A stretch of 19,266 nt of DNA, taken from Methanobacterium sp. (GTDB lineage Archaea > Methanobacteriota > Methanobacteria > Methanobacteriales > Methanobacteriaceae). Position numbers and translations under genes: made by a program. The stretch covers positions 1 to 19,266 of the forward strand of contig JACWMK010000038.1 in NCBI GenBank assembly GCA_015661405.1. The letters are read 5' to 3'. Every line of letters starts with the position of its first letter. Positions within the stretch are counted from its first letter, which is position 1. Positions 1 to 7,433 of this stretch are shown here, piece after piece. The notes beneath the pieces are model-generated. The model saw only the letters and a list, made by a program, of their open reading frames with translations, ran no database searches and was not told the origin of the DNA.

Positions 1-194
1 TCACTATCTTCCACAACCAGCATGAGCATCATTTTAGGTATTTCATCATAATAGATAGATTCTAATTGAATACCTTTCTGTTTACCTCGGCCGATGACAT
101 CCATTTTAGTAAGAGCCACATGCCCCGCATCATCTAGTGCATCAACCACTTCTTCGGCTTTTTCAGGCCTTATAATTGCCCTTATCATCTTCAT
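1..194 (-). CDS. nifI1: NifI1, PII-family nitrogenase regulator (partial, C-terminus outside window)
   Basis: Only the first 64 codons are present; the gene runs off the left edge. The reverse-strand reading begins MKMIRAIIRPEKAEEVV and continues through the GRGKQKGI segment and an MLMLVVED strand, the conserved start of the GlnB/PII fold in its NifI1 version. In methanogens NifI1 works with NifI2 to bind dinitrogenase (NifDK) and switch nitrogenase off when ammonium is present, sensing 2-oxoglutarate and ATP. The ATG ending at 194 has an AGGAGA Shine-Dalgarno at 205-210. It lies 50 bp behind nifH on the same strand, the canonical nifH-nifI1-nifI2-nifD-nifK order, so the rest of the operon should lie to the left (inference). 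The T-loop is not in the window, so uridylylation-type residues cannot be judged. Confidence 0.93.
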   Translation of the reverse strand, partial: MKMIRAIIRPEKAEEVVDALDDAGHVALTKMDVIGRGKQKGIQLESIYYDEIPKMMLMLVVEDS

Positions 195-244
195 TTTTTC
201 TCTGTCTCCTTAATGTTTAAGTGTCATGTGAAATATTCATTAGT

Positions 245-1072
245 TTAATCTACAACACCATATTTTACAACAAGATCTTCAAGTTCTTCCATGCTCATAG
301 GTTTGGGAATGACAAAATTTTCATTTTCAATGATTTTACGAGCCAATTCTGTATATTCCAAGGCTTGATTACATTCTTCATTGAACTCTATAACAGATTG
401 TTTATTGAATTCTGCTTTCTGAACAATATTGTCTCTTGGAACAAAATGTATCATTTGAGTACCAATTTTTTTACAGAAATCATCCATTAGTTCTTTTTCT
501 CCATCTACATTTCTGCTATTGCAAATTATTCCACCCAGTCTTACACCACTTTGTTCAGCGTATTTTACCATACCCATACAAATGTTATTTGCAGCATATA
601 ATGCCATCATTTCACCTGAGGCTACAATATAAATTTCTGAGGCTTTTCCATCCCGTATAGGCATAGCAAATCCCCCACAAACTACGTCCCCTAACACGTC
701 AAAGAATACGAAATCTAAATCTTTATCATATTCACCATGCATTTCCATTATTGTTATGGCAGTTATTACTCCTCTACCTGCACATCCCACTCCAGGTTCG
801 GGACCACCGGATTCACAACATTTAATTCCTTCAAATCCAGTTTCAACCACGTTTTCTGGGATACATGCTTCTTCTCCTTCCAATCGTAATGTGTCCATCA
901 TAGTGGTTTGCATTTTACCTCCTAAAATCAGACGGGTACTATCTGCCTTTGGATCACAACCATGAATCATTACCTTTTTATCGTGAAAATGAGCCAATGC
1001 TGCTGCAGTGTTTTGTTGAGTTGTTGACTTGCCAATTCCACCTTTTCCGTAAATTGCTATTTTTCTTACCAT
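245..1072 (-). CDS. nifH: Nitrogenase iron protein NifH
   Basis: Dinitrogenase reductase: a homodimeric Fe protein that uses ATP to pass electrons from its shared 4Fe-4S cluster to NifDK. At 275 residues it is full length. Visible signatures are the deviant Walker A GKGGIGKS at residues 9-16, the GCDPKADST segment after residue 38, cluster ligands Cys97 (in GVGCAGRG) and Cys132 (in GDVVCGGFAMP), and Arg100, the position that is ADP-ribosylated in bacteria with DraT. The presence of both cysteines and the full switch regions argues for a true NifH rather than the CfbC or BchL relatives. nifI1 directly downstream confirms a nif operon. The ATG at 1072 follows a leader carrying a GGAA-N6-TTCC palindrome, so nitrogen control by NrpR is expected. 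Confidence 0.98.
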   Translation of the reverse strand: MVRKIAIYGKGGIGKSTTQQNTAAALAHFHDKKVMIHGCDPKADSTRLILGGKMQTTMMDTLRLEGEEACIPENVVETGFEGIKCCESGGPEPGVGCAGRGVITAITIMEMHGEYDKDLDFVFFDVLGDVVCGGFAMPIRDGKASEIYIVASGEMMALYAANNICMGMVKYAEQSGVRLGGIICNSRNVDGEKELMDDFCKKIGTQMIHFVPRDNIVQKAEFNKQSVIEFNEECNQALEYTELARKIIENENFVIPKPMSMEELEDLVVKYGVVD

Positions 1073-1106
1073 TTTAAACTCTCTTATAAACTAAACTTTA
1101 TTAACC

Positions 1107-1120
1107 GGAAGGAGGTTTCC
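1107..1120. promoter_or_regulatory. Predicted NrpR operator of the nif operon
   Basis: GGAA-N6-TTCC (GGAAGGAGGTTTCC) lies 35-48 bp upstream of the nifH start and just downstream of the predicted transcription start. This matches the operator form known for NrpR, the methanogen repressor of nitrogen assimilation genes that is released by 2-oxoglutarate, and the between-start-and-ORF placement known for the Methanococcus maripaludis nif operator. The site is seen directly; the binding protein is inferred. Confidence 0.8.
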
Positions 1121-1123
1121 TTC

Positions 1124-1180
1124 TTCCGATATTAATCAAATTGATCATTCAACCATATATACATTACGGTAATATCGGAA
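1124..1180. repeat. 11-nt perfect inverted repeat flanking the nif promoter
   Basis: TTCCGATATTA at 1124-1134 is exactly mirrored by TAATATCGGAA at 1170-1180. The 35-bp spacer holds the nif TATA box. One arm lies over the predicted transcription start and the other just upstream of the TATA box in the BRE region. The arms are too far apart for a simple hairpin terminator, so a paired protein binding site is more likely (inference). Confidence 0.7.
1155..1161 (-). promoter_or_regulatory. TATA box of the nif promoter
   Basis: The minus strand reads TGTATATATGG here, a good archaeal TATA element. Transcription would start about 25 bp further along, near 1130-1133, giving a leader of about 60 nt that contains the NrpR-type operator. 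Confidence 0.6.
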
Positions 1181-1193
1181 AATCTTCAAAAGC

Positions 1194-1202
1194 TTATAAA
1201 TA
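1194..1202 (+). promoter_or_regulatory. Possible TATA box for the divergent membrane protein gene
   Basis: TTATAAATA on the plus strand sits about 140 bp before the likely ATG at 1339. It would give a long leader. Other AT-rich candidates are present, so this assignment is weak. Confidence 0.3.
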
Positions 1203-1338
1203 TTAAAAAAAAAATAGTGGAATATAGAATTTCTTATAGAAATATACTACTTTTAAAGATTTAATAAATCACTCTAAGAATAAAAGATAATTTTTAATCG
1301 TGTTATTAATTCCTTACTTAAAAATAATCAAAAAATTA

Positions 1339-2925
1339 ATGGATAGAATGCTAAATAAAAATCATTTTAAAAACTTAATCTGGATCATTCCAGCGATGAT
1401 AGTTTTTTTACTAGCTCTGATCCCTACATTAAAATATCAATGGCCTTTAAGTTGGGATATAATTTATCATGTTCAGTATGCGCAGATTTATGCCAAATAC
1501 GGATTAGTGTTAACAGATCCCCTCTTAAACGCTCCTGTTGGCCAAAAAATAGGTTATCCCCCACTATTCCATTTACTTTTAGCTTTTTTAGGTGTTATAA
1601 GTAAAGTAGATTTCTTCCAAATCGCACGGGCTATGCAACCATTTCTAGCCATGTTCATAGTATTATCAATAACATACGTAGCCCGAAAGCTATATGGAAC
1701 TATTGCAGGAATTTCTGCAGGTTTTTTATTATTATCAAGCTTATTACTAAGCCGCATAATTCTTCCGCTACCAGAAAATCTAGCCCTAATATTTCTTCCT
1801 TTATCTGTTTATTTTTACTATTACTCCTTAAAAGAAAAATCAATTAAATATGCAATTATAGCAGGATTACTATTTGTAATTATAATTTTAACACATGAAG
1901 CAGCTACTTTAAGTTTATTTTTAATAATTACCGCATTTTCACTGGTTGAATTAATTTTTTATCGTAATATTCATGTTTTCAAAGATTATGGAGCATTCCT
2001 TCTTCTACCTATTTCATTACTTATTACCGGAGTGGTGGCTCTTCTTATATTATCACCCGATATTGTTTACGGTATACTCAACAGCGGACTTACAGCTTCA
2101 ACCGGATTCATCACTTCCATCTCCAACAATCAACCAACCAGTATTTTAGCTTATTTCGGATATCTCGGATTTCTGGTTTTATTATTTGCCATAGTGGGAG
2201 CCATTGTGGCATTCAAAAAAAGAGAAAAAAGGGATATATTAATCTTTTCATGGATAATTACCATGTTTTTACTAAGCAATGCCTATTGGTTTGGTGTAAA
2301 TGTCATAACCTATCGAGTACTTATTTATTTACTATTACCACTTTCCATACTGGGAGGATTCGGTTTAAATCAGGTGTATTTGAAATTAAAGAATTATAAA
2401 AATTTTTCATCAAAGAACTTCCGAATATCATTTTTGATATGCGTATTTGCATTAGCCACATTTAGTGGGATTTTAACGGTTGAAAACCAAAAAATAGCAA
2501 TATTTGGTGCTGAAACTCAGTATGGAACTATCCAAATCGCCCCTCCTTCTTCCTCTGATATTGAACTCGCCCAATGGTTCAATGAATATGGAGATAAAAA
2601 TGAATCTATATTAACTAACAATCTTTTTACAGGCACTTTCCTAGTTGCAGAAACTGGTATGCCTCTTCATTATGGATTCGAGGATTTCAATAAAAATATC
2701 CCAGAATCCAACTTCAAAAGTGGCGGAATTGGTTATATTGTATTAGATAAAAGATTAACTTTAAACTCAACAAACGGAACACTCTACCTTAAGCAAGTTA
2801 ACGATGATTTTTATCCACTAGTCTATTTCAGTGAAGATATACCATCACATCTCAATGAAATACTTCCCAATTTCATAAAAGTAGTGTACCAAAATAATGA
2901 CTATATAGTTTGTCAAGTACAATAA
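1339..2925 (+). CDS. Polytopic membrane protein, likely GT-C-fold glycosyltransferase-like
   Basis: About 530 residues with a row of hydrophobic segments over roughly the first 400 residues, then an extracytoplasmic C-terminal region of about 125 residues. Between the first two membrane segments lies an acidic and histidine-containing loop (SWDIIYH), followed by a conserved-looking GYPPLFHLLLA stretch; this layout is typical of lipid-sugar-dependent GT-C enzymes (families related to GT39, STT3/AglB and ArnT). The C-terminal part includes AQWFNEYGDKNESIL, resembling the soluble tails of such proteins. Substrate is unknown; cell-surface glycan or pseudomurein-related work is only a guess. The frame also opens at a GTG at 1300 and has a further ATG at 1348. 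None has a convincing Shine-Dalgarno, so 1339 is chosen as a compromise. It is transcribed away from nif and not obviously connected to it. Confidence 0.7.
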   Translation: MDRMLNKNHFKNLIWIIPAMIVFLLALIPTLKYQWPLSWDIIYHVQYAQIYAKYGLVLTDPLLNAPVGQKIGYPPLFHLLLAFLGVISKVDFFQIARAMQPFLAMFIVLSITYVARKLYGTIAGISAGFLLLSSLLLSRIILPLPENLALIFLPLSVYFYYYSLKEKSIKYAIIAGLLFVIIILTHEAATLSLFLIITAFSLVELIFYRNIHVFKDYGAFLLLPISLLITGVVALLILSPDIVYGILNSGLTASTGFITSISNNQPTSILAYFGYLGFLVLLFAIVGAIVAFKKREKRDILIFSWIITMFLLSNAYWFGVNVITYRVLIYLLLPLSILGGFGLNQVYLKLKNYKNFSSKNFRISFLICVFALATFSGILTVENQKIAIFGAETQYGTIQIAPPSSSDIELAQWFNEYGDKNESILTNNLFTGTFLVAETGMPLHYGFEDFNKNIPESNFKSGGIGYIVLDKRLTLNSTNGTLYLKQVNDDFYPLVYFSEDIPSHLNEILPNFIKVVYQNNDYIVCQVQ

Positions 2926-2963
2926 TATAATAATTGAATTCTATTTACCATAAATTTCAAAAA

Positions 2964-2972
2964 TTTTTTTTT
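2964..2972 (+). terminator. Oligo-T terminator after the membrane protein gene
   Basis: A run of nine T on the plus strand, about 40 bp after the stop codon at 2925, fits the archaeal U-tract type of intrinsic terminator. No strong hairpin precedes it. Confidence 0.5.
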
Positions 2973-3077
2973 ATAAGCATTAATTAATCACAATTTAATT
3001 ATGATAATATTATATTAGAGTTCGGACTATCTATTACAAGACATTTATAATTAAATTTAATCTTTGAGGATCTGCAA

Positions 3078-4796
3078 ATGAAAAAGATTAGGATTATAGA
3101 AACAGCATTTCGAGATGCACACCAATCACTTCTAGCAACTAGAATGAGAACCAGAGACATGTTACCCATTGCCGAGGAAATGGATAAAGTGGGATTCTTT
3201 TCATTGGAAGTATGGGGCGGGGCCACTTTCGATACATGTATCCGTTATCTTAACGAGGATCCGTGGGAACGCTTGGTAGAACTGAAGGACATTATTAAAA
3301 AGACTCATTTACAGATGCTTCTACGTGGGCAGAACCTTGTTGGATATAAACACTATCCTGATGATATAGTTCGTAAATTTGTCGAAAAATCTTACGAGAA
3401 TGGAATAGATGTTTTTCGTATATTTGATGCATTAAATGATATAAGAAATATGGAAATGGCTATAAAAGTAGCTAAAGAGCAGAATGCCCATGTACAGGGC
3501 ACCATAAGTTATACTATCAGTCCATTTCACACAATAGAAAAATATGTGGAATTTGCTAAGGAATTAGAAAATTTAGAATGCGATTCTTTGACTATAAAGG
3601 ATATGGCCGGACTATTGTCACCACACGATACATATGAACTTATTACCACTTTAAAAGAAGAAACAGATCTTATGATAAACCTGCACTGTCACTGCACAAG
3701 TGGTATGAGTCCTATAAGTTACTATGCAGCTTGTCAAGCGGGAGTTGATCTCTTAGACACCGCTATATCTCCACTATCATGGGGTGCTTCACAACCACCA
3801 ACTGAAAGTATTGTAGCTGCCCTTAAAAATACTCCTTATGATACCGGGTTAGATTTAAAGCTTCTTACTCATATAAAAAAATATTTCGAAGAGATTCGTA
3901 AAAAATACAGTAGTTTAATAGATCCTATTGCCGAAAAAGTCGATACAGATGTTTTAATATATCAAATTCCAGGTGGAATGCTCTCAAATTTTGTTTCACA
4001 ACTTAAACAACAAAATGCACTTGATAAATATGATGAAGTGCTTGAAGAGGTGCCTAAAGTTAGAAAAGAATTAGGATATCCCCCTTTAGTAACTCCTACT
4101 AGTCAAATTGTGGGTATAATGGCTGTTATGAATGTTCTGAGTGGTGAAAGATATAAGAACGTATCTACAGAAGTTAAGGAATACATTAAAGGATATTATG
4201 GCAGACCACCAGCACCTATAGACAAGGAAATAGCTAAAAAAGTAATTGGCGATGAAAAACCCATAACTATAAGACCAGCTGATTTACTTGAACCTGAATT
4301 TGAAAAATATAAGGAAGAGGGTGAAAAGCTTGGAATTATTAAAAAGGAAGAAGATGTTTTAACTTATGCCCTATATCCTTCCATAGCCCCCAAATTTTTG
4401 CGGGGAGAAGTGGAAGAAGAACCTTTAAAACCACCATTAGAATCAATTCCACAGGAAGAACCGACTGGGTTACCCACCGAATATAGTGTGGATGTTGATG
4501 GGGAAGTATTCGACGTCAAAGTATTGCCTGTAGGTTACATGGAAATTGAATCAACATCCAATAAGGCTCGTAATGAATCAGTAGAAGGAAGTGTTATCTC
4601 CACCATGCAAGGTATGATTTTAAAACTCAAAGTCCATAAAGGAGATAATGTAAAAGAAGGAGATGTAGTAACAGTTCTAGAGGCCATGAAAATGGAAAAT
4701 GATATTTATGCTCCTAAATCAGGAGTTGTGACAGAAGTATTCATTGAAGAAGGTGACACTGTGAATTCTGGTGATACATTGATAGTTATAAAATGA
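3078..4796 (+). CDS. pycB: Pyruvate carboxylase subunit B (biotinylated carboxyltransferase subunit)
   Basis: The carboxyltransferase plus biotin-carrier half of the two-subunit pyruvate carboxylase of methanogens, which makes oxaloacetate for biosynthesis together with the biotin carboxylase PycA (not in the window). The N-terminal HMGL/oxaloacetate-decarboxylase-like TIM barrel begins IIETAFRDAHQSLLATR. Expected metal and active-site residues are Asp13, Lys174 (in LTIKDMAG) and the His203-x-His205 pair (LHCHC). A PYC_OADA domain follows, then a Pro/Glu-rich linker near residues 445-475 and a C-terminal biotinyl domain with EAMKME, the biotin acceptor being Lys538. Length 572 is normal. The ATG at 3078 has a GAGGA Shine-Dalgarno at 3066-3070. 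The gene is flanked by oligo-T tracts and appears to be its own unit. An oxaloacetate decarboxylase alpha subunit is the main alternative; the methanogen setting favours PycB. Confidence 0.95.
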   Translation: MKKIRIIETAFRDAHQSLLATRMRTRDMLPIAEEMDKVGFFSLEVWGGATFDTCIRYLNEDPWERLVELKDIIKKTHLQMLLRGQNLVGYKHYPDDIVRKFVEKSYENGIDVFRIFDALNDIRNMEMAIKVAKEQNAHVQGTISYTISPFHTIEKYVEFAKELENLECDSLTIKDMAGLLSPHDTYELITTLKEETDLMINLHCHCTSGMSPISYYAACQAGVDLLDTAISPLSWGASQPPTESIVAALKNTPYDTGLDLKLLTHIKKYFEEIRKKYSSLIDPIAEKVDTDVLIYQIPGGMLSNFVSQLKQQNALDKYDEVLEEVPKVRKELGYPPLVTPTSQIVGIMAVMNVLSGERYKNVSTEVKEYIKGYYGRPPAPIDKEIAKKVIGDEKPITIRPADLLEPEFEKYKEEGEKLGIIKKEEDVLTYALYPSIAPKFLRGEVEEEPLKPPLESIPQEEPTGLPTEYSVDVDGEVFDVKVLPVGYMEIESTSNKARNESVEGSVISTMQGMILKLKVHKGDNVKEGDVVTVLEAMKMENDIYAPKSGVVTEVFIEEGDTVNSGDTLIVIK

Positions 4797-4841
4797 TTTA
4801 ATAATTTCAAAACAATTTTTAGCAAAATTATTTTTCTAAAA

Positions 4842-4849
4842 TTTTTTTT
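4842..4849 (+). terminator. Oligo-T terminator of pycB
   Basis: Eight T on the plus strand, preceded by two five-T runs at 4816-4820 and 4831-4835, fill the short space between the convergent pycB and queC ends. Confidence 0.55.
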
Positions 4850-4850
4850 A

Positions 4851-5540
4851 CTAACTCATATATTTAGTTTCATCTACCACTTCAGCACCTTCAAAAGCCC
4901 TTATACGTCTCATACATGATTCACAAACACCACAATGCTCCTTTTCTCCCATATAACATGAATAACTTAAATTCATAGGTGCATTTATTTTATAACCTAA
5001 TTTTACAATATCAGATTTATTCATTTCTATAACTGGAGCCTCAATTTTTATATCTCCAAGTGATCCAATTTCTAATACATTATTAAATGCGTCTAAAAAT
5101 GCTTTAGAATTATCTGGGAATGTAATTGCTTCTTCAAAATCCCATCCAACGATAATTATCTTTGCATTTTCAGCTTCAGCAAATGAAGTAGCGATAGCGG
5201 TAAATACTATGTTTCTTCCTGGGACCCATACTCTTCTAGCCGTTTCATCACAAATTAATTTATCATCCAGTTGACTCATTTTAAGTTCTGGAACATCTTC
5301 ATTAGATGTTAAAGCAGATTTTCCAAGTTTTTTAAGCCATGGAATATCTATTACTGTATGTTTAATATTTAATTGTTCACAAATAACTTTTGCTGATTTA
5401 ATTTCTATATCAGCACTTCTTTGTCCATAATCAAATGTTAAAGCATGAATTTCATATTTATCTTTAAAAAATGCCACTGCTACTGTTGAGTCTAAACCTC
5501 CAGATAGCACTGCTATAGCTTTATTTTTTGATTTATCCAT
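4851..5540 (-). CDS. queC: 7-cyano-7-deazaguanine (preQ0) synthase QueC
   Basis: ATP-dependent conversion of 7-carboxy-7-deazaguanine to preQ0; in archaea preQ0 is then inserted at tRNA position 15 and turned into archaeosine. The N-terminal PP-loop AVLSGGLDSTVA binds ATP, TFDYGQR follows, and the C-terminal zinc site has four cysteines in CYMGEKEHCGVCESC (198, 206, 209 and 212 when numbered from the GTG). Length is about 230, normal for the family. The frame opens at a GTG ending at 5549 and an ATG ending at 5540; neither has a strong Shine-Dalgarno, and the ATG was preferred because it leads straight into the conserved domain. It lies 63 bp downstream of the larC remnant on the same strand and may be read from the remnant's promoter (inference). 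Confidence 0.96.
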   Translation of the reverse strand: MDKSKNKAIAVLSGGLDSTVAVAFFKDKYEIHALTFDYGQRSADIEIKSAKVICEQLNIKHTVIDIPWLKKLGKSALTSNEDVPELKMSQLDDKLICDETARRVWVPGRNIVFTAIATSFAEAENAKIIIVGWDFEEAITFPDNSKAFLDAFNNVLEIGSLGDIKIEAPVIEMNKSDIVKLGYKINAPMNLSYSCYMGEKEHCGVCESCMRRIRAFEGAEVVDETKYMS

Positions 5541-5603
5541 TTTTTTCACACATTTAAATAAATAAATTATATTATTCTGATTTATTTCAAAAAAATTATT
5601 ATT

Positions 5604-5930
5604 TTAAGATATCTTTATATAATTTGTATCAAGCAATATTCTAAACTCTTCATTAGCCATTTTCATTATATTTTTTAGAGAAATTCCTGTTTTTCCAGCT
5701 ATTTCTTTAGCATCCTCATATTCTGGAGCAATGCTAATTATTTTACATAAGTTGAATTAATTCCTAATTTTTGAATTTTATTTACTTTGATGCTGATATC
5801 ACCCAAAATAGGATGCATAATATTCCATAACATCTTGAGCATCTCCGACATCAACTCCCAGATCTAAAAGTGCTCCTAACACCATATTTCCAGCTATACC
5901 AGCATTCTGTGGATCTATAATTACAACCAT
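5604..5930 (-). pseudogene. larC: larC remnant (nickel-insertion protein LarC/DUF111), frameshifted and internally deleted
   Basis: The minus strand opens with MVVIIDPQNAGIAGNMVLGA followed by LLDLGVDVGDAQDVMEYYAS, the start of archaeal LarC (pyridinium-3,5-bisthiocarboxylate mononucleotide nickel chelatase). The frame ends at a TGA (5799-5801) after 43 residues. Removing one base from the GGG at 5802-5804 restores the reading FGDISIKVNKIQKLGIN as far as STYVK, stop near 5740. Right there another frame takes over with IISIAPEYEDAKEIAGKTG and runs to a TAA at 5604, which looks like the extreme C-terminus of LarC. About 110 residues of a normal length near 400 survive, so the middle, including the nickel-handling core, is gone. 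A GAGTGAT ribosome site and a TATA box upstream are still intact. Family recognition is from memory of LarC sequences and was not searched. Confidence 0.82.
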
Positions 5931-5984
5931 TTAATCACTCATAAAACTTGAATATTTTAATGTGTAATAAGGAATGCTTTTCAT

Positions 5985-5993
5985 ATTATAAAT
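5985..5993 (-). promoter_or_regulatory. TATA box upstream of the larC remnant
   Basis: ATTTATAAT on the minus strand would start transcription near 5960, about 30 bp before the remnant's ATG. It may now mainly serve queC. Confidence 0.45.
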
Positions 5994-6259
5994 CTTATAT
6001 TTGTGCTTCATAAATTAGTATTGATCTTAATACTTATTATTTAAATTATTTAATAATTTAATAAATGACTAAAAAAAATAGATGAAAATATAAGCTTTCG
6101 AATAAGACATTTAAGGGCAAAATAAAGAAATATTCATGCGCATTTGATATAGTGAATAATAAATCTAAGCTGAAAAAAATATCGAACCCTATTACTCTAC
6201 ATTTAAAATAATGGAATTCATGAGCTTCATTCTCAAAAAACCTCTAAAAAGATAAACTT

Positions 6260-6268
6260 AAATATATA
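6260..6268 (+). promoter_or_regulatory. TATA box of the cbiS-cobS-trm56 unit
   Basis: AAATATATA in the context CTTAAATATATACAAG places the transcription start near 6290, about 30 bp before the cbiS ATG. Confidence 0.55.
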
Positions 6269-6321
6269 CAAGATTATTAAAGCTTTTTTACTAATATTAA
6301 AATAATTCAAGTAATGGTGAT

Positions 6322-7383
6322 ATGGAAATGGAAACAAAAATCTGTCTAAATGATGCTACCTTTAAAATGGATGATAAAAGACTCTTAATCCAAAGGGATG
6401 ATGGATTTTTATCAATTGGCTGCCCGACAATAGGAAATGGAATCAAATCTATTAAATCTATAATAAATTACGGTGCAAAATTTGATGAAGATTCACTATT
6501 TCGTAGCAAAAAAGAAGAAGTGAAGTTTTTACAAAATTTCATATATGATAATAATGTATCTGAACCTGCTGCAGCTATGATGGGTTATTATGATATAAAA
6601 AATACTATTAATATTACACTTGGAAATGTAACAGTTTTAGTAAACGCGGATTATAAAAAAAATAATTCAATTAATATTGTAGTGATTTTAGATAAAAAAT
6701 TAGATAGTGGAACTCTTTTAGAGTTATTTAAAGCTGTTATTGAAGCAAAATTTGCAGCATTATGGGATTATGGTGTTATTAACCACTTCTCATTTGATCC
6801 TCTTGCGGGTGGAAGAGAATCCATTTTAGTGGCGTGTTCTGGATCTCAGGAAGTCACAGAATCAGGAATATTTGAAGATCAGTTAAATCTTCAAAATATG
6901 GTTGAGGAATGTGTTAGGGATGCAGTAGGTGGTGCTTTGAGGAATTGTGGATTCCCTAAAAATGTAATGGATTTCATTAATGATGTGGGCATTGAAGTAG
7001 AAGATTTAGTTGAGGCAGGTATGGAACTTCTTGTAGGAGTTGAAGTGAATGAAGAAATTAGGATTAAACTTCATAATCAAATATTGAAGTCATTAGAAGA
7101 TTTGAACGTGGTTTCATTTATTATTGCAGGAATAAGACTCGAAGAAGATTATGAAAAGCATAGAGTAAAGGGCGTAAATGTAGATGATGATCCTGCATAC
7201 TTATACTCTGATGAAGTGATGGGAATGAGTGTGGCTAATCAAATTGCGGGAACTAAAGCTATTTTTAATTTCAAAAGATACGATGAAGCTAAGCCGGGTG
7301 TAATAGCGAATCTTGGTCCTGTACTTGATGACATATTTGCAGGATTAATTGCTGGATGTATGTCAAAGATTTTTGAGGATTAA
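6322..7383 (+). CDS. cbiS: CbiS: bifunctional adenosylcobinamide amidohydrolase / alpha-ribazole-5'-phosphate phosphatase
   Basis: A two-domain fusion. Residues about 20-215 look like CbiZ, which cuts the aminopropanol side chain from adenosylcobinamide so that the corrinoid can be salvaged through cobyric acid; visible parts are AAAMMGYYDI, NITLGNVTVLVNAD and EAKFAALWDYGVIN. Residues about 225-352 resemble the PgpA-like CobZ phosphatase, with EEIRIKLHNQILKSLEDLNV, ANQIAGTKAIFNF, and a KPGVIANLGPVLDDIFAGLIAG end typical of PgpA. This fusion is the known CbiS architecture of methanogens. The CbiZ half has AGGRES (162-167) where the family usually shows a GTxTD-type motif. The ATG at 6322 has a GGTGAT Shine-Dalgarno just before it; a second ATG follows two codons later. 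cobS lies 50 bp downstream in the same pathway. Confidence 0.88.
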   Translation: MEMETKICLNDATFKMDDKRLLIQRDDGFLSIGCPTIGNGIKSIKSIINYGAKFDEDSLFRSKKEEVKFLQNFIYDNNVSEPAAAMMGYYDIKNTINITLGNVTVLVNADYKKNNSINIVVILDKKLDSGTLLELFKAVIEAKFAALWDYGVINHFSFDPLAGGRESILVACSGSQEVTESGIFEDQLNLQNMVEECVRDAVGGALRNCGFPKNVMDFINDVGIEVEDLVEAGMELLVGVEVNEEIRIKLHNQILKSLEDLNVVSFIIAGIRLEEDYEKHRVKGVNVDDDPAYLYSDEVMGMSVANQIAGTKAIFNFKRYDEAKPGVIANLGPVLDDIFAGLIAGCMSKIFED

Positions 7384-7433
7384 ATAGAAATGTATTCCAC
7401 GGTTCAGTTTGATATTTTGGGGATGTTTTGAAA

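Larger units (their letters stand above)
5931..6321. other. 391-bp AT-rich divergent intergenic region
   Basis: Apart from the two outward promoters, no gene could be found in any frame. It contains a 21-nt AT palindrome at 6041-6061 (arms TTAAATTATT and AATAATTTAA). No cobalamin riboswitch-like or tRNA-like fold was recognised before cbiS. Confidence 0.5.

Noticed and set aside
245..1072. NifH relative such as CfbC (F430 synthesis) or chlorophyll-type reductase subunit
   Set aside because: nifI1 lies directly downstream and an NrpR-type operator lies upstream, and the sequence matches NifH over its whole length.
5740..5930. Programmed ribosomal frameshift in larC, as known for the two-part larC1/larC2 of Lactobacillus plantarum
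   Set aside because: A frameshift at GGG would restore only about 20 residues before the deletion junction; the central part of the protein is missing, so a working LarC cannot be made.
6041..6061. 21-nt AT-only palindrome as an operator
   Set aside because: Contains only A and T in a very AT-rich gap, so chance is a sufficient explanation.
6181..6195. GGTTCGA-like T-loop sequence on the minus strand, possible tRNA
   Set aside because: The flanking bases do not form a T stem and no anticodon or acceptor arm could be placed.
5931..6321. Cobalamin riboswitch or other structured leader before cbiS
   Set aside because: No B12-box-like sequence or GC-rich helices seen; the predicted leader from about 6290 is only about 30 nt long.
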